Below, one piece after another: positions 56,241 through 64,000 of a stretch of 64,000 bases of DNA. The position numbers and the translations under genes were made by a program. How positions within the stretch are numbered: the stretch's first letter is position 1; every line of letters starts with the position of its first letter. The notes beneath the pieces are model-generated. The model was not told the origin of the DNA. It saw only the letters and a list, made by a program, of their open reading frames with translations, and did no database searches. Origin of the DNA: Thermococcus sp. P6 (GTDB lineage Archaea; Methanobacteriota_B; Thermococci; Thermococcales; Thermococcaceae); contig NZ_CP015104.1 of the NCBI RefSeq assembly GCF_002214525.1, forward strand, positions 496,001 through 560,000, in the 5' to 3' direction.

Positions 56241-57388
56241 TGAAGTTCAAAGATAAAACCCTCCTGATACTCACAAACTCGTATCCGGACGAGGATAATA
56301 CATATTACGGTGGGATATTTGTAAAAGAGCAGGTAGAATATTTAAAGGATTATTTTAAAGAGGTTTATATTATCTCCCCCCAGCCTTACGGAGGGAGAAG
56401 AGGACTTCGAGACTACGAGTATGACAACGTCCGCGCGTATTACCCGAGGTTCTTTCACTTACCGGTGGAGTACTTTAGAAGACGGTTGGGTGATAATTTC
56501 TTCAAGGCTGCTCTGAAGGTTATCAATCGGGAGGGACTTACGTTTGATCTTGTTCATGCTCATTTTACGTGGCCAAGCGGGTATGCTGGGGTAAAACTTG
56601 GGGAGAGGTTTAACGTTCCAGTAGTAATAACAATTCATGAAAATAGGGACTGGCTCTTAAGAGAGTATAACTCAAAAAATCGAAAAATTCATTGGACATG
56701 GGAGAATGCTGACGCGTTAATAAGGGTTAACAAAAGGGATATTACTCTTTTAAAGGAGTTTAATCCAAACGTGTTTTTTGTTCCCAATGGGTTTAGTCCA
56801 GAGAGACTCAAGACAATTAAAAAAGAAAGTGCAAGAGAATCTTTGGGATTGCCTAAAGACAATAAAATTCTGTTCAGTTTGGGGGTATTAATAGAACGTA
56901 AGGGTTTCAACTATTTAATCCAAGCAATGTCGGAAGTCCTAAAGCAAAGGAAGGATGTCCTGTGCTTTATAGGTGGAAGCGGGCCTTTGAAAGGCAAACT
57001 TCAGAAGCAGATTAACGAACTTGGTCTTCAAAACCACGTCAAACTTCTCGGATTCGTTCCCGATGATGAGCTATACCTCTGGATGAATTCTGCTGACGTT
57101 TTCGTTCTTCCAAGCTCGAGTGAGGGTAACCCCACGGTGATGTTCGAAGCCCTTGGTGTGGGCTTACCGTTCGTCGGAACTACCGTTGGTGGGGTTCCCG
57201 AGATCATAACTTCCGAGGATTATGGCCTGCTCTGTCCTCCAAGGGATTCAAAATGTTTAGCAGAAAAGATTTTAATTGCTTTAGAAAAAGACTGGGACAG
57301 GGGGAAGATAAGAAAATACGCGGAAAAATTCACATGGGAGAACATTGTTGACCAAATTTTAAAAATATATGCAAAAATCATTGGGTGA
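56240..57388 (+). CDS. Family 4 (GT-B) glycosyltransferase
   Basis: A 382-residue GT4 enzyme. Motifs: NSYPDEDNTYYGGIFVKEQ near the start, LVHAHFTWPSGYAGV, LFSLGVLIERKGFNYLI and LPSSSEGNPTVMFEALGVGLP. It adds a sugar to a lipid-linked glycan. It starts one base before the preceding stop (TAATG). The middle part is A/T-rich. Confidence 0.9.
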   Translation: MKFKDKTLLILTNSYPDEDNTYYGGIFVKEQVEYLKDYFKEVYIISPQPYGGRRGLRDYEYDNVRAYYPRFFHLPVEYFRRRLGDNFFKAALKVINREGLTFDLVHAHFTWPSGYAGVKLGERFNVPVVITIHENRDWLLREYNSKNRKIHWTWENADALIRVNKRDITLLKEFNPNVFFVPNGFSPERLKTIKKESARESLGLPKDNKILFSLGVLIERKGFNYLIQAMSEVLKQRKDVLCFIGGSGPLKGKLQKQINELGLQNHVKLLGFVPDDELYLWMNSADVFVLPSSSEGNPTVMFEALGVGLPFVGTTVGGVPEIITSEDYGLLCPPRDSKCLAEKILIALEKDWDRGKIRKYAEKFTWENIVDQILKIYAKIIG

Positions 57389-57394
57389 AGGCAC

Positions 57395-58981
57395 ATGGCT
57401 AATGTAAAGATAGTGACAATTGGTCTGGATGGAGCCACATGGGATGTTATTCTGCCCTTTGTTAGAGAGGGAAAGCTCCCCACGTTCAAGGAACTTCTCA
57501 AAGGAAGTTCTTGGGGAATTTTAAAAAGCACTTTGCCTCCCGTTACTGTGCCTGCCTGGCCGGCGTTTGCCACGGGTAAGAACCCTGCAAAGTTTGGGAT
57601 ATACAACTTCCTGATCGTTGATACCAAAACTGCTAAAGTCAGGATCGTGAAATCCTCAGATGTAAAATCCAAGAAGATATGGGATTACCTTGGTTTTTAC
57701 GGTAAAAAATCAATGATCATTAACCATCCTGTCACATACCCTCCCCAAAAAATCAATGGCGTAATGGTCTCTGGGATGCTGACTCCTCCCAGGGCCAATG
57801 ATTACACGTCTCCTCCTGAGATCTCGAAAGAACTGGAAAAACTTGGGTACATCATAGAACCCAATCCCGAGGTTGTAAAAACCAAATGGGATACTGAAGA
57901 ATTCATAGACGAAATTATCAGTACAATAAATAAAAGGACAAGAGCAGTTGTTCATTTAATGAAAACACGACCCTGGGACTTTTTCTTTGTTTTGTTCAGG
58001 GGTACCGACGTGGTTCAACATAAACAATTTCAGAATAAAGAAAAGCTTCTCAAGGTGTACATGGAAATAGATAAAAGCTTAGCCACCATATTAAAGAGCA
58101 TTCCAAAAGACACATTTGTTATTTTGATGTCTGACCATGGATTTTGTGAGTTCAAAAAGTGTTTCAACATAACCAAATTGCTCTATGAGACGGGGTATGT
58201 TAAGGTCAAAAGAAAAGAAAAAACAGGGAAGAATTCAAGAAGCTCAATATTGATGAAATTAGGGATCAGCCAAGCATTTATTCTCAGTATGTTAAGGAAA
58301 CTCCATTTGGAATGGATACGTAAATACATTCCAGTAAGCCTTAAATCAAGATTGCCTTCCTCCACTGTAGAAATTGATCTTAAAGAAAGTCTTGTTTATC
58401 CCGGTATTTTGTTTACTGGAGCTTCGCAATATCTCTCAATTAACCGTGATAAAGTTAAAGATGAAGAGGAATATTTAAACCTTCGAAATGAATTGATATC
58501 AAAGCTTTTAAGCCTAAAAGATCCGAAAACCGGAGAACGTGTTGTTGAAGAGGCTTATAAAAAAGAAGATATATACTCTGGGCCCTATTTGGATGAGGCA
58601 CCAGACATTGTGTTTCTGCTGAAAAAGGGTTATGGTCTTTCAACATCCGTTGATCTCAATGCACCTGTGATAGAAGAAATTCATTCCCCGTTTGGAACTC
58701 ATCATATAGATGGTATCTTTCTCGCTTATGGTCCGGGAGTTAAGAGGGGTCACAAAATAGAAAACGCAAAAATCTATGACATTACCCCAACTATACTCCA
58801 CATTTTCGGCCTGCCGATTCCAAATGACATGGATGGGAGGATTTTAGTGGAAATTTTTGAAGAGGGTTCAGAATTTGTGAAAAGGAAACCAAAATACGTT
58901 GATCCGAGCTATTACGAGAAAAAAGATGATGAAAATCTTAAGAGGGCGATTAAAAGCCTTAAACTGAAAGGAAAAATTTAG
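57395..58981 (+). CDS. Alkaline-phosphatase-superfamily phosphodiesterase (paralogue of 36547 gene)
   Basis: A 528-residue AP-superfamily protein: TIGLDGATWD, PPVTVPAWPAFATGKNPAKFG (Thr nucleophile region), LMSDHGFCEF and FGTHHIDGIF. It closes a glycosyltransferase operon, just as the 36547 gene closes another, and shares a C-terminal tail of about 70 residues with it. GGGTGAAGG precedes ATG 57395. Strongly A/T-rich. The role is perhaps phosphodiester modification of glycan or lipid carrier (inference). Confidence 0.85.
   Translation: MANVKIVTIGLDGATWDVILPFVREGKLPTFKELLKGSSWGILKSTLPPVTVPAWPAFATGKNPAKFGIYNFLIVDTKTAKVRIVKSSDVKSKKIWDYLGFYGKKSMIINHPVTYPPQKINGVMVSGMLTPPRANDYTSPPEISKELEKLGYIIEPNPEVVKTKWDTEEFIDEIISTINKRTRAVVHLMKTRPWDFFFVLFRGTDVVQHKQFQNKEKLLKVYMEIDKSLATILKSIPKDTFVILMSDHGFCEFKKCFNITKLLYETGYVKVKRKEKTGKNSRSSILMKLGISQAFILSMLRKLHLEWIRKYIPVSLKSRLPSSTVEIDLKESLVYPGILFTGASQYLSINRDKVKDEEEYLNLRNELISKLLSLKDPKTGERVVEEAYKKEDIYSGPYLDEAPDIVFLLKKGYGLSTSVDLNAPVIEEIHSPFGTHHIDGIFLAYGPGVKRGHKIENAKIYDITPTILHIFGLPIPNDMDGRILVEIFEEGSEFVKRKPKYVDPSYYEKKDDENLKRAIKSLKLKGKI
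58774..58981 (+). repeat. Direct repeat B: 3' end of AP-superfamily gene
   Basis: This 208-base segment is closely similar to 37761-37971 in the same orientation; it encodes the shared tail ending KSLKLKGKI. Similarity is far higher than over the rest of the two genes, which suggests recent gene conversion or duplication of the end alone. Confidence 0.85.
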
Positions 58982-59066
58982 ACAGGTTTTCTAAGATCTG
59001 TTTCATACTAATATCACCCTAATTTTTCCCTTCCGGCCAAGAGCACCTTCATACCAACCCCTAAGC

Positions 59067-60062
59067 TCAATCCCCCCTCTGTATCTTCGCATGCCCCCCG
59101 ACCAAACTCTTCTTTAACTCCAGATTCCTTATTTCACATTTTTCATCGATTATTGAACGCCATATGGTTGAACCCTTTATCACCGTGGTATTGAATATGA
59201 TGGAGTCACTCACGTCAGAGTTCTCAATTACACAGTTCTCCCCGATGTAAGCATAGGGCCCAACTATTGACCGCCCAAGGATCTTAGCACCCTTTTTAAT
59301 CACCACCGGCGGGATTATCTTGGAGTAAGGGCTTATCTGAATCTCCTCAATTTTGCTCTCCTTAAGCAGGGTCTTCATGGCCCCGAGGTAGCTATCGGCC
59401 GAGCCGATGTCGTACCAGTAATCATCGAACCTGTATGCGTGGATCTCAACACCCTTCTTCAACAACCACTCTATGAAATAACCCGGGGAATCCCTGTTAC
59501 CATTCTCGAGGTACTCCTCAACTTTCCCCATCACATCCCCCGGAAAGGCATAAACTCCCGTGCTTATTAAGGTGGATTTTGGTTGCAGGGGTTTCTCCTG
59601 TAAATCAATGACCCTATCTCCCTCAAGGAGCACGACACCGTAGCGCTTTGCGAGCTCAAAGTCGCCGACGTCATAGACGGCTATCAAAGGCTTTCCGGTG
59701 TAACGCCTCAAAAAGTCCTGCAGGGAAAAGGAGAACAGGTTGTCCCCGGCAACTATTAGGTAATCATCAACACCAAGCTCCGATACAGCGTATTTAATGG
59801 CCCCCATGGTGCCCAGCTTTTCTTCTTCACTCATCGTCTCCTCCACAATGAGTTCAGCATTGTTCTTTTCAGCCCAGTCCCTGAAATGCTTCTCAAAGAA
59901 CTTGTTGGTGGACACGTAAACCTCAAGACCCAGATCCCTCGTTTTTTCAAGGATGTAATCGATGATATACCTATCCCCAACAGGTAAAAGCGGCTTTGGC
60001 CTGGCCTTTGTGATCGGCCACAAACGAGTGGCATAGCCGCCGGCCATTATCAAAACTTTCAT
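59067..60062 (-). CDS. Sugar-1-phosphate nucleotidyltransferase with beta-helix tail
   Basis: A 331-residue enzyme: MAGGYATRLWPITKARPKPLLPVG is the pyrophosphorylase signature, the metal-binding Asp is in IVAGDNLF, and hexapeptide repeats (GRSIVGPYAYIGENCVIENSDVSD) form the C-terminus. It activates a hexose-1-phosphate (glucose, mannose or GlcNAc type) to an NDP-sugar. GGGGGAATGCC precedes ATG 60062; TATA-like GGTTAAATAG is about 35 bases upstream. Confidence 0.88.
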   Translation of the reverse strand: MKVLIMAGGYATRLWPITKARPKPLLPVGDRYIIDYILEKTRDLGLEVYVSTNKFFEKHFRDWAEKNNAELIVEETMSEEEKLGTMGAIKYAVSELGVDDYLIVAGDNLFSFSLQDFLRRYTGKPLIAVYDVGDFELAKRYGVVLLEGDRVIDLQEKPLQPKSTLISTGVYAFPGDVMGKVEEYLENGNRDSPGYFIEWLLKKGVEIHAYRFDDYWYDIGSADSYLGAMKTLLKESKIEEIQISPYSKIIPPVVIKKGAKILGRSIVGPYAYIGENCVIENSDVSDSIIFNTTVIKGSTIWRSIIDEKCEIRNLELKKSLVGGHAKIQRGD

Positions 60063-60194
60063 GGCATTCCCCCGGATTCTGACTGTTGAAAAGCTATTTA
60101 ACCCTATCGGCGGGAAGTCCCTTCCAAAAAGGGAGGGGATGAGAGCCGAAAAGATTATATGGTTCTCTGCTAAAAAACACGTGGAGCAGGTGAA

Positions 60195-61325
60195 ATGCTG
60201 AGCTACAGATACCGCTTATATCCATCAAAAACAATCCAGACAAGGCTGAATGAGCAGCTTGGACTATGCAGATGGCTCTACAACAGATTATTGTATGAAC
60301 TAAATAAGGCAAGGAAACAAGGGAGAAAAATTACCCAGAAGGACACCCAATCCCGGATCGTGGAATTAAAGAAAGAGGAGAAACCAGAGCTGAAAAAAGT
60401 TTATTCCAAGGTTCTGCAGATGGTGAATTATCAGCTCTGGTCGAACATCAAAGCGTTATCCAGATTGAAGAAGAATGGAAAGAAGATCGGTAAGCTCCGC
60501 TATAAAACCGGAAATTCCTTCAAGACTCTTAACTTCAATCAATCAGGATTTAAAATTGAAAATAATAAATTGATTCTTTCCAAGGTAAGAGCAATTCCCA
60601 TCAAAGTTCATCGCAAAATTGAAGGTAAGATTAAAGGGGTGATAATAAAAAGAGAAAAATCCGGGAAGTGGTATGCTATTTTCCAGGTAGAGGATGAACC
60701 CAAACCATTACCGAAAACCGGTAAAGCTATTGGAATTGACGTTGGCTTAAGATACTTCTCAACAGATTCTGACGGGAGACAAATTGAGAACCCACGATTT
60801 TACGAGAAAACCCTGAAAAGGATAAGAAAACTCCAGAAAGACTTATCAAGGAAAAAGAAGGGCTCCAAAAATTGGGAGAAATGCAGAATCAAGCTTGCTA
60901 AAACCTATGAGAAGCTTGTAAATCAGCGTGATGATTTCCTCCACAAGCTTTCAAGATTTTACGTGAATAATTACGACGTCATAGTAGTTGAGAATCTGAA
61001 AATAAGGAACATGGTTAAAAACCATCGGTTAAGCTCTAAGATACTGGATGCCTCCTGGGGCAAATTCCTTCAGATGCTGTCCTACAAGGCTGAGAGAGCT
61101 GGTAGGATACTTCTGAAGGTGAACCCGAGGGACACTTCAGAAGGATTAACATTCGACGATCCTTGCAGAGACTTTATTTCAGCTAATAGAATACTGGCAA
61201 GGGGGCTGGGACGGCCCTTTCAGCCTGTGGAGGGGAGACCTCTACTCCTCGTTACTGCTCTGGCAGTGATTGAGGGGCAAGTTTCCTCAATGAAGCAGGA
61301 AGCCCCTTGCGTAAGCGAGGGGTAG
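60195..61325 (+). CDS. tnpB: TnpB (IS605 OrfB) lacking its zinc ribbon
   Basis: A 376-residue RuvC-type RNA-guided nuclease of the TnpB family. The N-terminal helix-turn-helix region LSYRYRLYPSKTIQTRLNEQ and the RuvC residues are present: Asp in IGIDVGLRYFS, Glu in VVENLKIRNM, and Asp in CRDFISANRIL. Between KVNPRDTSE and GLTFDD the two CxxC pairs of the zinc ribbon are missing, a deletion of about 25-30 residues relative to usual members. The gene is otherwise open. GGAGCAGGTGAA precedes ATG 60195. Confidence 0.88.
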   Translation: MLSYRYRLYPSKTIQTRLNEQLGLCRWLYNRLLYELNKARKQGRKITQKDTQSRIVELKKEEKPELKKVYSKVLQMVNYQLWSNIKALSRLKKNGKKIGKLRYKTGNSFKTLNFNQSGFKIENNKLILSKVRAIPIKVHRKIEGKIKGVIIKREKSGKWYAIFQVEDEPKPLPKTGKAIGIDVGLRYFSTDSDGRQIENPRFYEKTLKRIRKLQKDLSRKKKGSKNWEKCRIKLAKTYEKLVNQRDDFLHKLSRFYVNNYDVIVVENLKIRNMVKNHRLSSKILDASWGKFLQMLSYKAERAGRILLKVNPRDTSEGLTFDDPCRDFISANRILARGLGRPFQPVEGRPLLLVTALAVIEGQVSSMKQEAPCVSEG

Positions 61326-61328
61326 TTC
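61303..61328 (+). ncRNA. Candidate 3' scaffold of an omegaRNA at the element's right end
   Basis: In TnpB systems the guide RNA comes from the 3' end of the gene and the right end of the element. Here a stem CCCCTTGC-GTAA-GCGAGGGG closes the coding region and lies just before the element boundary, which is where the scaffold would end and the guide begin. Expression is not shown, so only the stem is supported. Confidence 0.4.
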
Positions 61329-61360
61329 ACATTCTTTGTCATAGTAATCTTGGTGGTAAA

Positions 61361-61396
61361 ATGAAAATCATAGTAACCTCGGTGGTGATAAAATGA
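61361..61396 (+). CDS. 11-codon leader ORF overlapping the epimerase start
   Basis: A GGTGGT RBS followed by ATG starts a frame of 11 codons, MKIIVTSVVIK, whose TGA overlaps the ATG of the next gene (ATGA). The leader and the true start are near-copies (GGTGGT...AAAATGAAAATC...GTAAC), so this looks like a tandem duplication of the gene's own start. It would force translational coupling. Confidence 0.45.
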   Translation: MKIIVTSVVIK

Positions 61397-62346
61397 AAAT
61401 CCTCGTAACGGGCGGTGCTGGCTTCATAGGTTCTCACCTCGTCGACAGACTTATGGAAGAGGGCCACGAGGTCAGGGTTCTTGACGATTTAAGTGCGGGA
61501 GATATGAAGAACGTTGAAAGATGGCTTGGCAACGGGAACTTTGAATTCATTAAGGGGGATATGAGGGATCCTGAAATCGTGAGAAAGAGCATCCGAGGGG
61601 TGGATGCCGTTTTCCACCTCGCGGCAAATCCCGAGGTGAGGATCGGGTCCCAAAGCCCTCAGCTCTTATACGAAACCAACGTATTAATCACCTACAATTT
61701 GCTCGAGGCGATGAGAAAAGAGGGGGTTAAGATACTAACCTTCACTTCCTCATCAACGGTCTATGGCGACGCCAAGAAACTCCCCACTCCAGAGGATTAC
61801 GCACCCCTAGAGCCGATAAGCGTCTACGGCGGTGCAAAGCTCGCCGCAGAGGCGTTGATAAGCGGTTACGCCCACACCTTCGGCTTCAGGGCCCTCGTGT
61901 TCCGCCTTGCCAACATAATAGGGGAGCGCTCAAACCACGGGGTTATATACGACTTCATCAACAAGCTCCGCAGAAACCCTGAGGAGCTTGAGATTCTGGG
62001 CGACGGAACGCAGAGGAAGAGTTACCTCCACGTGAGCGATACCGTCGAGGGCATGCTCCACATCTTCGAGCACTTCAGAAAAGGCGGGAGAACCTTCGAC
62101 GTCTACAACCTCGGCAACGAGGACTGGATAACGGTTACGGAGATAGCGGAGCTGGTGAGCGAGGCGATGGGACTCAGGCCGAAGTTCCGCTTCACCGGTG
62201 GCGTCGACGGCGGAAGGGGATGGAAAGGTGACGTCAAGATTATGCTCTTAAGCATAGAGAAGGCAAAAGAAACCGGCTGGAGGCCGAGGATGAACAGCTA
62301 CGAAGCCGTGAGGAGAACCCTCAGGGAGCTCCTGAAAAGCGTTTGA
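61393..62346 (+). CDS. NAD-dependent UDP-glucose 4-epimerase-like protein
   Basis: A 317-residue extended short-chain dehydrogenase. NAD motif VTGGAGFIGSHLVDRL, catalytic SSSTVYG and YGGAK (Tyr-x3-Lys) are present. It probably interconverts UDP-glucose/galactose or their N-acetyl forms for glycan synthesis. GGTGGTGATAAA precedes ATG 61393. It sits beside the IS element and before tRNA genes. Confidence 0.88.
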   Translation: MKILVTGGAGFIGSHLVDRLMEEGHEVRVLDDLSAGDMKNVERWLGNGNFEFIKGDMRDPEIVRKSIRGVDAVFHLAANPEVRIGSQSPQLLYETNVLITYNLLEAMRKEGVKILTFTSSSTVYGDAKKLPTPEDYAPLEPISVYGGAKLAAEALISGYAHTFGFRALVFRLANIIGERSNHGVIYDFINKLRRNPEELEILGDGTQRKSYLHVSDTVEGMLHIFEHFRKGGRTFDVYNLGNEDWITVTEIAELVSEAMGLRPKFRFTGGVDGGRGWKGDVKIMLLSIEKAKETGWRPRMNSYEAVRRTLRELLKSV

Positions 62347-62359
62347 GGAGGCACCAAAA

Positions 62360-62371
62360 ACTTTTTAAACC
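62360..62371 (+). promoter_or_regulatory. TATA box of the tRNA pair
   Basis: ACTTTTTAAACC lies about 30 bases before the mature 5' end of tRNA-Glu, the expected place for an archaeal tRNA promoter. Confidence 0.6.
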
Positions 62372-62396
62372 CTCCAGGCTCTCTAATCTCGGACGC

Positions 62397-62474
62397 GCCC
62401 CGGTGGTGTAGCCCGGTCAATCATGCGGGACTCTCGATCCCGCGACCCGGGTTCAAATCCCGGCCGGGGCACCA
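62397..62474 (+). tRNA. tRNA-Glu (anticodon CTC)
   Basis: The cloverleaf folds with acceptor GCCCCGG/CCGGGGC, anticodon stem CGGGA/TCCCG and loop CTCTCGA (anticodon CTC), and a T arm GGGTTCAAATCCC-like. The discriminator is A, and CCA is encoded (62472-62474). No intron. Reads GAG. Confidence 0.95.
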
Positions 62475-62482
62475 ATTCTTAA

Positions 62483-62560
62483 GGGCCCGTGGCTCAGCCT
62501 GGTCAGAGCGCCCGCCTGATAAGCGGGAGGTCCGGGGTTCGAAGCCCCGCGGGCCCACCA
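62483..62560 (+). tRNA. tRNA-Ile (anticodon GAT)
   Basis: Acceptor GGGCCCG/CGGGCCC, anticodon stem CCCGC/GCGGG with loop CTGATAA (anticodon GAT), T arm with GGGGTTCGAAGCCCC. Discriminator A and encoded CCA. It is 8 bases after tRNA-Glu and probably co-transcribed with it. Reads ATC. Confidence 0.95.
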
Positions 62561-62585
62561 GCCCCTTGTTCAATCTTCAGCACAT

Positions 62586-63662
62586 TCATGAAAAAATTTT
62601 CATCATTATGTCAACATTTTTAAATCCCGAGCCCGTTAGGGGCATGAGCACCCGGGCTTCCTCCTCAAAAAACCCTTTCTTTAAAAGCTTTTTAAATGCA
62701 GCAAATGCCACTGCGGAAGTTGATTCCACCAAAAAGCCCATTGAAAGCAGTTCCTCCCATGCATCTCTGGTCTCCCTCTCGTTCACCGATACCACGGTGC
62801 CTCTCGTCTCCCTGATCGCCCTCTTCATCTGCACCTTCCTTGGAGGTTCTGGAATGGCAATTCCTTCCGCAAGCGTGTTCTTCTCATTGCCCCTTTCCAT
62901 TAAACTTTCAAAACCTTCTGCCTGAACTGCTATAAGCTTCGGGATTCTCTTTAATTTCCCAAGCCTCTGAAGTTCTCTAAACCCCTTGTGTGCGCCCAAA
63001 AGCAAAGTGCCACTTCCCGCAGGGATAATCGCATAATCGAATTCCCCGCCTTCTTCAAATGCCTCATATGCAAAGGTTTTGGTTCCATCCAGAAAATACG
63101 GGTTGTACCAGTGAGACACGTAAACCCCTTCCCTGAATTCCTTAGCCCTCTCATGTGCCTCCATTCTGGAACCATCCACTTCATGGATCTCCGCTTTCAA
63201 GAGCCTCAGGAGTTTCTTTTTACCTTCACTCGTGCTCTTGGGTATGAAGACGTGCACTTTGATTCCTTCGCTTCTTCCAAAGAGGGCAAGGCTTATTGCA
63301 GCATTTCCGGATGAGTCGAGGCTGACCTCCTTTATCCCCTCCTCCTTCAGCTTTGCGATGGTTACGTAGGTCCCCCTGTCCTTGAATGAACCGCTGGGCA
63401 TCAGGTATTCAAGCTTGAAGGCGACCCTGACCCATTTGAATGTCCTTTCTGTAATGGGCGTTATTGGAGGGGTAAGGGAGGGTGCAAACTCCTCTTTCAT
63501 TGCCAGAAGGTTTAGATATCTTCTGATATCCACATGCTCTTTCTTCAGGAGACTCTCGAAAGGTTCTTCGAATTCGTGGATGACATCAAGGATTCCCCCG
63601 CAATCGCACTTCAGGCGGAAAACATCCGGATAGGTCGCATTGCAAATCTGACACTTCAACAT
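62586..63662 (-). CDS. Threonine synthase family PLP protein
   Basis: A 358-residue PLP enzyme with an N-terminal zinc ribbon (CQIC...CDCGG), PLP-binding Lys in LMPSGSFKDRGT (about residue 95), the SSGNAAISLALF phosphate/cofactor loop and LMPLTGSGFKN near the end. It resembles threonine synthase (O-phosphohomoserine to threonine); related cysteate or cysteine synthases in archaea share the fold, so the exact reaction is not certain. Start at ATG 63662; TATA TTTTTAAATAC is about 35 bases upstream. Confidence 0.85.
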   Translation of the reverse strand: MLKCQICNATYPDVFRLKCDCGGILDVIHEFEEPFESLLKKEHVDIRRYLNLLAMKEEFAPSLTPPITPITERTFKWVRVAFKLEYLMPSGSFKDRGTYVTIAKLKEEGIKEVSLDSSGNAAISLALFGRSEGIKVHVFIPKSTSEGKKKLLRLLKAEIHEVDGSRMEAHERAKEFREGVYVSHWYNPYFLDGTKTFAYEAFEEGGEFDYAIIPAGSGTLLLGAHKGFRELQRLGKLKRIPKLIAVQAEGFESLMERGNEKNTLAEGIAIPEPPRKVQMKRAIRETRGTVVSVNERETRDAWEELLSMGFLVESTSAVAFAAFKKLLKKGFFEEEARVLMPLTGSGFKNVDIMMKIFS

Positions 63663-63789
63663 ATCCCATCGGGAGAGAGAACTACTTCAAAGTATTTAAA
63701 AATTGGGATTCTCCCGGGCATACTGTCAGGATAAGCAGTAGGGCGTTAGGTTTAAGTTTCTAACAATACTTCAGAAAAAGAGGGAGAAC

Positions 63790-64000
63790 ATGAAGGCTAA
63801 AACCATTATTTACTGGATAATTTCAGCCTTAAAACCTTTTCGTAGGAACAAAATCCCGGTAGAAAAGAAAATCAGGGCAATTATACTTGCGAGGCCTCAG
63901 TTACAGGCAAGCCGGAAGAATACTGGAAATCAGCCACACAACACTGAAAGGTTCAAAAACTCGCAGAAGCGGAGGCTGGTTCAGGACTGTTAAGGAGCAA
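63790..64000 (+). pseudogene. Frameshifted IS6-like transposase, cut by the window end
   Basis: The frame beginning MKAKTIIYWIISALKPFRRNKIP and KKIRAIIL reads like the N-terminus of an IS6-family (ISPfu-type) transposase. After IIL the frame changes to give RGLSYRQAGRILEISHTTL, and it changes again to give VQKLAEAEAGSGLL, so at least two frameshifts break it. AGGGAGAAC precedes the ATG. The rest lies beyond 64000. Confidence 0.7.

Larger units (their letters stand above)
60110..61330 (+). mobile_element. IS200/IS605-type element carrying tnpB only (IS1341-like)
   Basis: The element contains one gene, tnpB, and no tnpA. The left end has a hairpin-forming stretch with CCCTT...AAGGG near 60118-60140. 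The right end carries the hairpin CCCCTTGCGTAAGCGAGGGG (61303-61322) followed by TAGTTCAC, which resembles the conserved right end of archaeal elements of this type. Exact ends are approximate. It lies directly before the 61393 gene. Confidence 0.75.

Overview
The window looks like a chromosome segment from a hyperthermophilic archaeon of the order Thermococcales, most likely Thermococcus. The grounds are a tungsten aldehyde oxidoreductase with a four-cluster ferredoxin, an intein-containing B12-type ribonucleotide reductase, an archaeal CCA-adding enzyme, an AglB oligosaccharyltransferase, DUF835 and DUF401 proteins, GGTGA-type ribosome binding sites, A/T-rich TATA boxes about 25-35 bases before genes, and tRNA genes with encoded CCA. 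The species cannot be named from sequence alone.

Layout. 1-15.3 kb is accessory metabolism: a BASS-type permease behind a palindromic operator, DUF401 and DUF835 membrane proteins, a ferredoxin/tungstoenzyme pair, OsmC, MoaD/ThiS, a GH57 protein, cca-thpR, and a four-gene ABC/zincin membrane operon. A dolichol-kinase-like gene sits between cca-thpR and the ABC operon, flanked by a duplicated piece of thpR. 15.4-21.6 kb is nucleotide metabolism: a phosphoribosyltransferase, ribonucleotide reductase with one intein, a ferritin-like protein and a HAD phosphatase. 21.6-30.2 kb is a cell-surface block: a TasA/CalY-like secreted protein, DUF1616, and two divergent operons, the rightward one of the MoxR-DUF58-DUF4129-DUF4350 type.

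30.2-62.3 kb is mostly surface-glycan biology. It starts with aglB, a GT2 remnant, an intact GT2 and an A/T-rich island (GT4, polytopic membrane protein, alkaline-phosphatase-superfamily protein), then a lipid-linked oligosaccharide flippase. Next comes a leftward sulfate-activation operon (RHH regulator, sat, a DUF104/VapC pair, DHH phosphoesterase, AP-superfamily protein, apsK, TauE). A TctA-like permease and an OB-fold-like surface protein follow. A leftward sugar-nucleotide operon (acetyltransferase, aminotransferase, HEPN/MNT pair, Gfo/Idh oxidoreductase, UDP-sugar dehydrogenase) lies opposite a rightward GT2-GT4-epimerase-GT4-AP operon; together they look like a complete route to a UDP-diacetamido-dideoxy-hexuronic acid. 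After that come a sugar-1-phosphate nucleotidyltransferase, a TnpB-only IS element whose TnpB has lost its zinc ribbon, and a UDP-glucose 4-epimerase-like gene. The right edge holds tRNA-Glu(CTC), tRNA-Ile(GAT), a threonine-synthase-family gene and a frameshifted IS6-like transposase.

How the parts fit together (inference): nucleotide sugars made at 48-62 kb feed glycosyltransferases that build a lipid-linked glycan, the flippase exports it, and AglB attaches it to surface proteins. Several secreted proteins in this window carry many N-x-S/T sequons. The sulfate operon could supply PAPS for glycan or lipid sulfation, because a sulfotransfer by-product (pAp) phosphatase candidate is present and no APS/PAPS reductase is seen. 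Two toxin-antitoxin-like pairs are embedded inside biosynthetic operons, and repeats, remnants and base-composition shifts show that the glycan region has been repeatedly remodelled.
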